A stretch of 64,000 nt of DNA from Paludibacteraceae bacterium (GTDB lineage: Bacteria; Bacteroidota; Bacteroidia; Bacteroidales; Paludibacteraceae), in NCBI GenBank assembly GCA_017503075.1, contig JAFVTU010000001.1:1-64000 (forward strand). Direction: 5' to 3'. A program made the position numbers and the translations under genes. The notes beneath the pieces were generated by a model. The model was given only the letters and a program-made list of their open reading frames with translations. It did no database searches and had not been told where the DNA came from. Shown here one piece after another: positions 43,469 through 49,959 of this stretch. The stretch's first letter is position 1. Each line of letters starts with the position of its first letter.

Positions 43469-44049
43469 AACAACAAATCAATTAATTGTGGACGCAAGAA
43501 CTCTTTGAAGTACTCTACAAACTCCTTCTCACCGAAGTTCAATTTGTAGCCACCTTTCTCTGGTACGATAGCGAAATCTGTCTTGATACCTTTCACTTCG
43601 TTAATCTTCACGCCTTTTTCGAGCAAACCTTTTGCGTTAGCAGCAAAGTATTTCTTCAATGCCTCTGCATCTTTTGCCTCGATGGTCACGTTGCCGTCTT
43701 TCGCCATTTGCTCAGCGAGTTTAGCGATTACGCCTTGCATGAATTTTGCGTCAGCGGTAGCAGCTTTCACGCTGTCAGCAGCCACTTGCTCAGTCAGCAG
43801 GTTAGTCACCTCAGTCTTGAGCGCACTTACACTTTGCTCAGCGAAGAGTTTCAACTCGGCACGAGTGTTCTTGTCCATCTCTGCCAATTTTGCTTCTGCA
43901 GCAGCCAATTTCTCTGCTGCCTCTTTCTCGGCCTTAGCCACGATAGCAGCAGCTTCTTCTTGTGCTTTCTTCACGATAGCAGCTGCCTCGGCATTACCTT
44001 TCTCCACGCCTTCCGCGTAGATTTTGTTGGTCAATTCTGATAGATTCAT
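43465..44049 (-). CDS. ntpE: V/A-type ATPase subunit E (peripheral stalk)
   Basis: A 194-residue protein whose first half is an alanine/glutamate/lysine-rich coiled coil (EAAAIVKKAQEEAAAIVAKA, then AEKLAAAEAKLAEMDKN). This is typical of peripheral-stalk subunit E; the C-terminal half forms the globular head that contacts subunits A and B. It is the first gene of the operon, with a promoter about 90 bp upstream. A separate G/H stalk partner gene is not seen, so E may pair with an unlinked partner. Confidence 0.88.
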   Translation of the reverse strand: MNLSELTNKIYAEGVEKGNAEAAAIVKKAQEEAAAIVAKAEKEAAEKLAAAEAKLAEMDKNTRAELKLFAEQSVSALKTEVTNLLTEQVAADSVKAATADAKFMQGVIAKLAEQMAKDGNVTIEAKDAEALKKYFAANAKGLLEKGVKINEVKGIKTDFAIVPEKGGYKLNFGEKEFVEYFKEFLRPQLIDLLF

Positions 44050-44139
44050 TTTGTATATTTTTTATTAATTATTTCTCGTGTTTTTGCCATTCCTTAGGGC
44101 ATTTTCTACGATACTATTCACAATGCCCCAAAAATCCGC

Positions 44140-44172
44140 GCAAAATTACTAAAAATTTTCGACATACACAAA
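44140..44172 (-). promoter_or_regulatory. V/A-ATPase operon promoter
   Basis: -7 TAATTTTGC (44140-44148) and -33 TTTG (44169-44172) inside TTTGTGTATG, 20 bp apart. The start of ntpE is about 90 bp downstream. Confidence 0.65.
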
Positions 44173-44193
44173 TAATAATTGAAAATTATTGTT

Positions 44194-44577
44194 TTATTGC
44201 TGCGTTTTCAACTTTCTCAACAATTGCGCAGCAATATAGCATTGTATTTTGACATACTGTTTCTCGCCTCGTTTTGGTTTATCCAGTTGCTCCTCAAACA
44301 TCGCTTGCCAGTGTGCCAAACGCTCAGGATCGTTCATTTCGACAGTGGCTTGCTGCTGTGCCACTTTGAATAGTTCGCGATGCGAAGTGACAGCAGGAGC
44401 CCAAGCTCCTTGATACTTGTGATAGACATACATCTCTTTTGGACCAAGACGGGGTGTGCCGTTTTTGGTCTTTCCGTAAGATTTGCGACGTGTGACGATG
44501 AGTGAGTCGTTGCCACGATTGAGGGTAAGTTTTCCACGCACCTCACTGACGGGTGCCATGTAAGTGACTTGAGACAT
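44194..44577 (-). CDS. Uncharacterised small basic protein, copy B of a duplicated cassette
   Basis: A 127-residue paralogue of the protein at 4704-5084, with the same order of segments: MSQVTYMAPVSEVRGK, NRGNDSLIVTRRK, GKTKNGTPRLGPKEMYVYH, SHRELFKVAQ, MNDPERLAHWQ, EEQLDKPKRGEKQYVK, CYIAAQLL. Differences are concentrated in the loop after VYH (KYQGAWAPAV against HFHKGAWSPAI) and at the C-terminal tip. I do not recognise the family. Conservation of a highly basic, glycine- and lysine-containing centre, and of a long leader, suggests that both copies are expressed and maintained. It lies just upstream of the ATPase operon promoter but has its own. Confidence 0.8.
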   Translation of the reverse strand: MSQVTYMAPVSEVRGKLTLNRGNDSLIVTRRKSYGKTKNGTPRLGPKEMYVYHKYQGAWAPAVTSHRELFKVAQQQATVEMNDPERLAHWQAMFEEQLDKPKRGEKQYVKIQCYIAAQLLRKLKTQQ

Positions 44578-44794
44578 AGATAGTTAAATTTAAAAAAAGT
44601 TATAGAGGTTGATAAATTTTGATAATTTTAAGATTTAGATATTTTACATGGGAGTTATACGGAGGTACTGAATAGTATGGTTATTGTGTGGTTATTGTAT
44701 GGTTATTGTGTGGTGCGGAAAAAGGATTTTAGGTCTATCAGTGACGTAGGTTATAGGCAGATTATAGTTGGGTTAAGAATTATGTGCAAAGATA
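44578..44794 (-). promoter_or_regulatory. Promoter and conserved leader of small protein copy B
   Basis: -7 box TATCTTTGC at 44786-44794; leader of about 208 nt. It shares with leader A the blocks CCAACTATAAT and CTATAAC, the triple 11-bp repeat and TTTAACTATCT before ATG, plus AAATTTGGAAATT upstream of the -7 box. The middle of the leader has diverged, so the shared blocks stand out. Confidence 0.6.
44679..44714. repeat. Three 11-bp tandem repeats in leader B
   Basis: GGTTATTGTGT, GGTTATTGTAT, GGTTATTGTGT and a trailing GGT. This is the same array as at 5163-5198, with T/C changes at one position of the transcript. Confidence 0.9.
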
Positions 44795-44884
44795 CGAATA
44801 AATTGTCGAATTTCCAAATTTTCAAGGCATAATTTTCAAAAAAAGTACACACTACCATTTTTTATCATATTTTTAACCATTTTT

Positions 44885-44970
44885 GAGCAGGAGCCGTAAC
44901 CCCTTAGTATAATTTCCCCCTATACAGGGGAAATAATACATACTAAGAGGGTAAAAACACGGCTCCGCTC
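44885..44970. repeat. 86-bp imperfect inverted repeat
   Basis: The left arm begins GAGCAGGAGCCGT, continues with ACCCCTTAGTAT and ends TTTCCCC. The right arm mirrors this as GGGGAAATAATAC, ACTAAGAGGGT and ACGGCTCCGCTC, around a CTATACA loop. The outer, middle and inner blocks pair well, with small bulges between. It is the main feature of the 44795-45127 stretch, which contains no gene. It could be a MITE-like remnant or a structured RNA. Confidence 0.75.
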
Positions 44971-45061
44971 AAGTGCACATTTTTTACTCTTTGTCCGTTT
45001 CCCGCTTTCATCATTCCCTAGCTCGACGGACTCCCGTCTCGCCTGTCCCGACTCTCCTCCT

Positions 45062-45102
45062 CTAAACCTTAAACAACAGCGCCTTCGGTGCGTCCACTAA
45101 AC
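45062..45102. repeat. Dispersed intergenic hairpin repeat, copy 5 (inverted)
   Basis: On the minus strand it reads GTTTAGTGGACGC, a core from ACCGAAGGCGC, then TGTTGTTTAAGG, which matches copy 1 closely. A 9-bp hairpin AAAATCGCC/GGCGATTTT follows at 45103-45126. Confidence 0.7.
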
Positions 45103-45127
45103 AAAATCGCCCAAATTGGCGATTTTA

Positions 45128-45159
45128 TTTGCATATATGTGTTTTTTTCCGTACCTTTG
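45128..45159 (+). promoter_or_regulatory. Promoter of the HD-domain gene
   Basis: TTTGCATATATGTG (45128-45141), a T-run and TACCTTTG (45152-45159), an excellent match to the extended promoter pattern. The ATG at 45184 is 25 nt downstream. Confidence 0.8.
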
Positions 45160-45183
45160 CAGGATAAAATAAAAATTCATACT

Positions 45184-45615
45184 ATGAACCAACTTCTTGG
45201 AAAAGCTATTCGTTTTGCGCTCGCGGTACATACAGAGCAAGTGGACAAATCAGGTATGCCATACGCTGGGCATATCATGCGTGTTATGGCATCTGGTAAG
45301 ACTATTGACGAAAAAATTGTAGGTGTATTGCACGACGTGATAGAAGACACGGAATATACTTTTGACGATCTATTATCGCAGGGTTATCCTGTGTATATTG
45401 TAGATGCGTTGCGCTGCCTAACCAAATTATCAGAAGACGAACCATACGAATCTTTTATCCAGCGCGTCAAGACCAATTCATTGGCTATGGCAGTGAAAAT
45501 AAACGATTTGACGGATAATATGGATATCCGTCGTCTACAAGATATTACTGATTCAGATGTAAAGCGCTTGCGAAAATACCTGCGCGCATATCACGATTTG
45601 ACTTCGCAGAAGTAA
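45184..45615 (+). CDS. Stand-alone HD-domain protein, small (p)ppGpp hydrolase-like
   Basis: A 143-residue protein consisting only of an HD fold of the SpoT/RelA hydrolase type. Metal and catalytic residues of that group are in place: His30 (PYAGH), His50-Asp51 and Glu54-Asp55 (HDVIEDT), and Asp108 with Asn112 (KINDLTDNMD). Synthetase, TGS and ACT domains of long RSH enzymes are absent. It could be a small alarmone hydrolase removing the 3' pyrophosphate of (p)ppGpp, or a related phosphohydrolase. ATG 45184 follows the promoter; a longer frame would begin upstream of the transcript. It is followed 6 bp later by a YdeI-like gene. Confidence 0.85.
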   Translation: MNQLLGKAIRFALAVHTEQVDKSGMPYAGHIMRVMASGKTIDEKIVGVLHDVIEDTEYTFDDLLSQGYPVYIVDALRCLTKLSEDEPYESFIQRVKTNSLAMAVKINDLTDNMDIRRLQDITDSDVKRLRKYLRAYHDLTSQK

Positions 45616-45621
45616 TCCTTT

Positions 45622-45990
45622 ATGGAAATCACGCTCTTACTCGAATTCACCCACCGCGACCAACTACGCAATTGGCTGCTGGAGCACAGCGAAGAGGCAA
45701 AAGAATGTTGGATAGCCATGTATCGCGTGAAACGCCCTGCGGAGTGTGGCGATTGTTTGCCATATATCGATGTGGTGGAAGAGGCATTGTGTTTTGGTTG
45801 GATTGACTCCACCTTAAAGCGCCTACCCGATGGCAGACTAGCGCAACGCCTCTCTCCTCGCCGCAAACGCAGCCACTGGACAGAACTCAACAAACAACGC
45901 TGTGCCGACCTCGAAGCCCGTGGACTGATGACCGACGGAGGACGACGATCTCTAGCGATGGCTCAAGAAACTAGAATCATTGAACGATAA
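45622..45990 (+). CDS. YdeI/OmpD-associated-like family protein
   Basis: A 122-residue protein with the family's core VVEEALCFGWIDSTLKRL (about 51-68) followed by RLSPRRKRSHWTELNK (about 74-90) and the C-terminal helix region ARGLMTDGGRRSLA. YdeI-family proteins have been linked to envelope and antimicrobial-peptide stress in enterobacteria, but their biochemical role is unclear. It is shorter than most members (about 190 aa), keeping mainly the conserved core. It is the second gene of a unit with the HD hydrolase, closed by a terminator. Confidence 0.75.
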   Translation: MEITLLLEFTHRDQLRNWLLEHSEEAKECWIAMYRVKRPAECGDCLPYIDVVEEALCFGWIDSTLKRLPDGRLAQRLSPRRKRSHWTELNKQRCADLEARGLMTDGGRRSLAMAQETRIIER

Positions 45991-45995
45991 AGTAT

Positions 45996-46032
45996 AAAAA
46001 ATGCACTTTTCCACAAAAAAAGTGCATTTTTC
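45996..46032 (+). terminator. Terminator after the YdeI-like gene
   Basis: A strong stem AAAAATGCACTTTT / AAAAGTGCATTTTT with a short loop and a T-run, starting 6 bp after the stop. Confidence 0.88.
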
Positions 46033-46105
46033 TTTTCAATATGACAAGTTTTAGCAGGTTGATGTAGTACCTTTGCAGCCGAAATGAACTTAAAGTTAAA
46101 TGATG

Positions 46106-46137
46106 TTTGCGTATGTACATTTTTTTATGTACCTTTG
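46106..46137 (+). promoter_or_regulatory. Promoter of the DUF4062-TPR gene
   Basis: TTTGCGTATGTACAT (46106-46120), a T-run and TACCTTTG (46130-46137). The ATG at 46155 is about 17 nt after the box. Confidence 0.8.
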
Positions 46138-46154
46138 CAAAAAATTACCACATT

Positions 46155-48509
46155 ATGACTACCAATCGCAAAATAACCATCTTCCTTGCCTCTAGCGAAG
46201 AGCTTATCAACGACCGTAATAGTTTTAGCGATTTGATACGCTCGCTAGATAACATCTACGAAGATCGTGGCATACGTATTAAACTCCAAAAATGGGAGGA
46301 TTTCTTTGCCTATTGCACAGGCACTCGTACGCAAGATCAATACAACCAAGTGCTCAGTGCCAGCGATATGTGTATCTGCCTCTTCCACAAACGAGCAGGA
46401 CAATACACCGTCGAGGAGTTCCACCACGCCATAGCTGAATACCAACGCACCGGCGATCACCCCAAAACCTATGTCTATGCCCGTGCTCTGGTGGAAGGCG
46501 AGGTGGAAGAGGAAGAACTTAAGCAATTCAAAGACGAGTTGTTTAAGCAGATGGGACACTATTGGTGCAACTATGCCACCGAGGACTCCATGAAACTCCA
46601 CTTTGTCATGCAGTTCGAGCGATTGATCAACGCCAACCATGGACATAGAGAAGACAACCAAAACCTATCCATCGAACAGGGCAACGTCATGCTTCATGGA
46701 CGCAAAATAGCCGATTATAACAATATCCCTTTCGCTGCCAATAATACCGAAGTTCTCTCTCTCAAAGAGAAAATTGCCGCATTAGACAAAGACATCGTTG
46801 CTCTACGCAGTATTGGCAACGACGCACTCACGCCGATGATCAATGAAAAACTCTCCGAGCGCCACCAATACCAAGAGCATCTTGAGCAATTGGAGAAGCA
46901 ATTGCTAGATACTGCGCTTTCTATCAGCAAGATAATCAGTAGTGGTCATCCTATCAGCGAGCGCAAGCGTGCCGCCATCGAGATGTTTGAGCAGGGTAAC
47001 AACAAGGGTGTGCTGGATATGCTCAACGAAGAAGATATTGAACGCGACTACCAAAGTGCCAAGAGCAGACTATCTGCAGGAAAACAACTAGAAGAAACTG
47101 CACAAAAAGTAATCCAAGCTGCACGAGACGAGATCCGTTCGTTGGTAGATGAATATTTGCTAAAAGCCAAAACTTGGATGAGCACCTACAGCGAAGCTAA
47201 CCGCTTTGACGAGGCTTGCAAATGCTACGAACAAGCCATCGCACTAACAAGAGAAAGTTTGCCAGAAGAGAATTTAGCAGAGCGGCTGTTTGAATATGGC
47301 CTGTTTCTGCAAGATAATAATCAATATCATCAAATAGAGACATACTACCAAGAGGCATTAACTATTCGGGAGCGTTTGGCAAAGGCACACCCTGAGGCAT
47401 ATGAAGCGAAGGTAGCAATGACCTTGAATAATCTCGCGAATTTGTATCACAAAACGCAACGATTTGGCAGAGCAGAGGAGTATTTTCTACGTGCATCGGA
47501 GATTTATGAGCGTTTGGCAACTGCACACCCCGAAGCGTACGAATCGTATGTAGCAATGACCTTGAATAATCTCGCAGGTTTGTATGATGATAAGCGACGA
47601 TTCACCGAAGCAGAAGCGTATTATCTTCGTGCATTGGAAATTCGTGAGCGTTTAGCATCTGCACACCCAGAAGCATATGAATCGTATGTAGCAAACACTT
47701 TGAATAATCTCGCTGTTTTGTATTGCAATACGCAACGGTTTGATAATGCCGAAGAGTACTATCTGCGTGCATCGGAGATTTATGAGCGTTTGGCAACTGC
47801 ACACCCCGAAGCGTACGAATCGTATGTAGCAGGCACTTTGAATAATCTCGCTAATTTGTATAAAGATACGCGACGATTCACCGAAGTAGAAGCGTATTAT
47901 CTTCGTGCATTGGAAATCTATGAGCGTTTAGCATCAGCACACCCTGAAGCATATGAAGCTGATGTAGCACTGACCTTGAATAATCTTGCTATTTTGTATT
48001 CCGATACGCAACGTTTCAACGATGCAGAAGCGTATTATCTTCGTGCATTGGAAATTCGTGAGCGATTAGCATCTGCACACCCTGAAGCATATGAAGCTGA
48101 TGTAGCAGACACTTTGAATAATCTTGCTGTTTTGTATTCCAATACGCAACGTATCAACGATGCAGAAGCGTATTATCTTCGTGCATTGGAAATTCGTGAG
48201 CGATTAGCATCTGCACACCCAGAAGCATATGAATCGTATGTAGCAAACACTTTGAATAATCTTGCTAATTTGTATTCCGATACGCAACGTTTCAACGATG
48301 CAGAAGCGTATTATCTTCGTGCATCGGAGATTTATGAGCGTTTAGCATCTGCACACCCAGAAGCATATGAATCGTATGTAGCAAACACTTTGAATAATCT
48401 TGCTAATTTGTATAAAGATACGCGACGATTCACCGAAGCAGAAGCGTATTATCTGCGTGCTTTGGAAATTCGTGAGCGTTTAGCATCTGCACACCCAGAA
48501 GCATATTAA
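46155..48509 (+). CDS. DUF4062 protein with long tandem TPR array, ended by an in-array stop
   Basis: 784 residues as read. Residues 5-100 (RKITIFLASSEELINDRNSF, then DMCICLFHKRAGQYTVEEFHHAI) are a DUF4062 domain, a Rossmann-like fold related in layout to TIR/SEFIR effector domains and typically fused to NACHT/NB-ARC ATPases or TPRs in STAND-like proteins. Residues about 200-262 are a predicted coiled coil. From about 411 the protein is a run of 46-residue TPR units (HPEAYESYVANTLNNLA, then RFTEAEAYYLRALEIRERLA) encoded by 138-bp DNA repeats. No ATPase module lies between. Translation stops at TAA 48507, where sister units have GAA, and the same frame continues for another 129 codons. ATG 46155 follows the promoter; an upstream in-frame ATG would be inside it. 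Confidence 0.85.
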   Translation: MTTNRKITIFLASSEELINDRNSFSDLIRSLDNIYEDRGIRIKLQKWEDFFAYCTGTRTQDQYNQVLSASDMCICLFHKRAGQYTVEEFHHAIAEYQRTGDHPKTYVYARALVEGEVEEEELKQFKDELFKQMGHYWCNYATEDSMKLHFVMQFERLINANHGHREDNQNLSIEQGNVMLHGRKIADYNNIPFAANNTEVLSLKEKIAALDKDIVALRSIGNDALTPMINEKLSERHQYQEHLEQLEKQLLDTALSISKIISSGHPISERKRAAIEMFEQGNNKGVLDMLNEEDIERDYQSAKSRLSAGKQLEETAQKVIQAARDEIRSLVDEYLLKAKTWMSTYSEANRFDEACKCYEQAIALTRESLPEENLAERLFEYGLFLQDNNQYHQIETYYQEALTIRERLAKAHPEAYEAKVAMTLNNLANLYHKTQRFGRAEEYFLRASEIYERLATAHPEAYESYVAMTLNNLAGLYDDKRRFTEAEAYYLRALEIRERLASAHPEAYESYVANTLNNLAVLYCNTQRFDNAEEYYLRASEIYERLATAHPEAYESYVAGTLNNLANLYKDTRRFTEVEAYYLRALEIYERLASAHPEAYEADVALTLNNLAILYSDTQRFNDAEAYYLRALEIRERLASAHPEAYEADVADTLNNLAVLYSNTQRINDAEAYYLRALEIRERLASAHPEAYESYVANTLNNLANLYSDTQRFNDAEAYYLRASEIYERLASAHPEAYESYVANTLNNLANLYKDTRRFTEAEAYYLRALEIRERLASAHPEAY

Positions 48510-48764
48510 TCGTATGTAGCAAACACTTTGAATAATCTTGCTGTTTTGTATTCCAATACGCAACGTTTCACCGAAGCAGAAGCGTATTATCTCCGTGCAT
48601 TGGAAATTCGTGAGCATTTAGCATCTGCACACCCAGAAGCATATGAACCGGATATAGCAACGACCTTGAATAATCTCGCAGGGGTATATTACTATACACA
48701 TCGTTTTAACAAGGCCGAAACGTATTATCTTCGTGCATTGGAGATTTATGAACGTCTATTTTCC
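47385..48764 (+). repeat. Ten tandem 138-bp TPR-coding repeats
   Basis: The GCACACCC landmark recurs every 138 bp from 47385 (47523, 47661, 47799 and on to 48627). Neighbouring units are very similar at the DNA level, including synonymous positions, which points to recent duplication or gene conversion. Units alternate between REIRERLAS-type and SEIYERLAT-type variants. Confidence 0.9.
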
Positions 48765-48896
48765 CAATGGCCAGATTTGTATGCTTCTGGTGTGCAGATG
48801 GTACAAAAAAATCTTCGAATTTTAGAAGGAGTCAAACAAGGAACTCATAAAACAACATTGTCCTTCTGGGAAAGATTGAAAAAGTTATTCACGTGA
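48510..48896 (+). pseudogene. 3' continuation of the DUF4062-TPR gene beyond the stop codon
   Basis: In the same frame as the upstream gene: the remainder of unit 9, unit 10, a degenerate last unit (QWPDLYASGVQM) and a non-repeat C-terminus ending SFWERLKKLFT. The only break is TAA at 48507-48509 in place of the GAA found in the other units. A TTG at 48528 could allow re-initiation, but no promoter is seen. The full-length gene would be 46155-48896 (913 codons plus stop). Confidence 0.75.
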
Positions 48897-48973
48897 GCAA
48901 TAAGTTGTCTATCTTATGCAAAGTTACTAAATTTGAAGACATACCCCAACGATTATTCTGCAAGTGTAAACAT

Positions 48974-49939
48974 TCAGCTCATCTCCAACATACGTTGGAT
49001 AGGACGGATTGCATCTTGGGCAATGGATTCATCTACAAACACTTCGTTTGTTTCATTGTGAAGACAATCGTACAATTTTTGCAAAGTATTCATTCGCATA
49101 TACTCACACTCATTGCAACCGCACTGATTAGCAATAGGTTGTGCAGTACCATCCCCTACTCTCTCTGTTAATTCAGGTGGCACAGGAATGAACTCTACAT
49201 CTGGACACGATTTTTGCATTTCATGAAGAATGCCACTCTCAGTTGCCACGATAAATTGCTTCTGCTCGGGGTGCTCTTTCGCATAATTAAGTAATGCTTG
49301 AGTCGAACCAATCACATCTGCATTCTGCAACACAATCGCCTTGCACTCTGGGTGCGCCAATACTTTCGTATCAGGATATTGTTGCTTGAGCGACAATATC
49401 GCTTCCACCGAAAAACGTGCATGCACATGGCATCCACCATTCCACAAAGCCATCTTGCGCCCCGTCATTGAATTAATGTAACCACCTAAATTCTGGTCAG
49501 GGCCAAAGAGGATTGGTTTATCTTCTGGCAACTGCTTAACAATCTTCAACGCATTGCTGCTAGTCACGACCACATCGGTCAGTGCCTTCACGGCAGCACT
49601 GGTGTTCACATAGGACACTACCAGATGGTCTGGATGCTCGGCCTTCCATGCAGCCAAATCTTCCGCCTTGCAGCTATCCGCAAGGGAGCAACCTGCTGCA
49701 GGTTCGGGAATAAGCACTTTCTTATCAGGGCATAGGATCTTGGCTGTCTCTGCCATAAAATGCACACCGCACATCACAATGATGTCGGCATCCGTCTTGG
49801 CAGCTTGTTGTGCCAATGCCAACGAATCGCCCACAAAATCTGCTACGTCCTGAATCTCAGGGCGTTGGTAGTAGTGCGCCATGATGATGGCGTTCTTCTC
49901 TTTGCAGAGTTGGCGTATTTGTTCGGATAGATTATTCAT
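48974..49939 (-). CDS. nadA: Quinolinate synthase A
   Basis: Condenses iminoaspartate with dihydroxyacetone phosphate to quinolinate, a step of de novo NAD synthesis, using a [4Fe-4S] cluster. The 321-residue protein shows AHYYQRPEIQDVADFVGDS near the N-terminus, MCGVHFMAETAK with a cluster cysteine (about 81-92), the mid-protein WNGGCHVHARF with another cysteine, and CGCNECEYMRMNT near the end with the third. ATG 49939 gives the usual start; the upstream TTG in frame is not needed. nadB and nadC are not adjacent. It lies 20 bp after the endonuclease gene. Confidence 0.96.
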   Translation of the reverse strand: MNNLSEQIRQLCKEKNAIIMAHYYQRPEIQDVADFVGDSLALAQQAAKTDADIIVMCGVHFMAETAKILCPDKKVLIPEPAAGCSLADSCKAEDLAAWKAEHPDHLVVSYVNTSAAVKALTDVVVTSSNALKIVKQLPEDKPILFGPDQNLGGYINSMTGRKMALWNGGCHVHARFSVEAILSLKQQYPDTKVLAHPECKAIVLQNADVIGSTQALLNYAKEHPEQKQFIVATESGILHEMQKSCPDVEFIPVPPELTERVGDGTAQPIANQCGCNECEYMRMNTLQKLYDCLHNETNEVFVDESIAQDAIRPIQRMLEMS

Positions 49940-49959
49940 AGTTTCAACGTTACAAAATA

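Noticed and set aside
44795-45127. tRNA or small gene in the gap before the HD gene
   Set aside because: No cloverleaf, T-loop motif or plausible start with downstream frame; the stretch holds the inverted repeat and one dispersed hairpin element.
47385-48764. CRISPR or satellite DNA
   Set aside because: The 138-bp periodicity is in frame and encodes TPR units.
48893-49171. Plus-strand small frame after the TPR gene
   Set aside because: It mostly overlaps nadA on the other strand, and no promoter or motif is seen.
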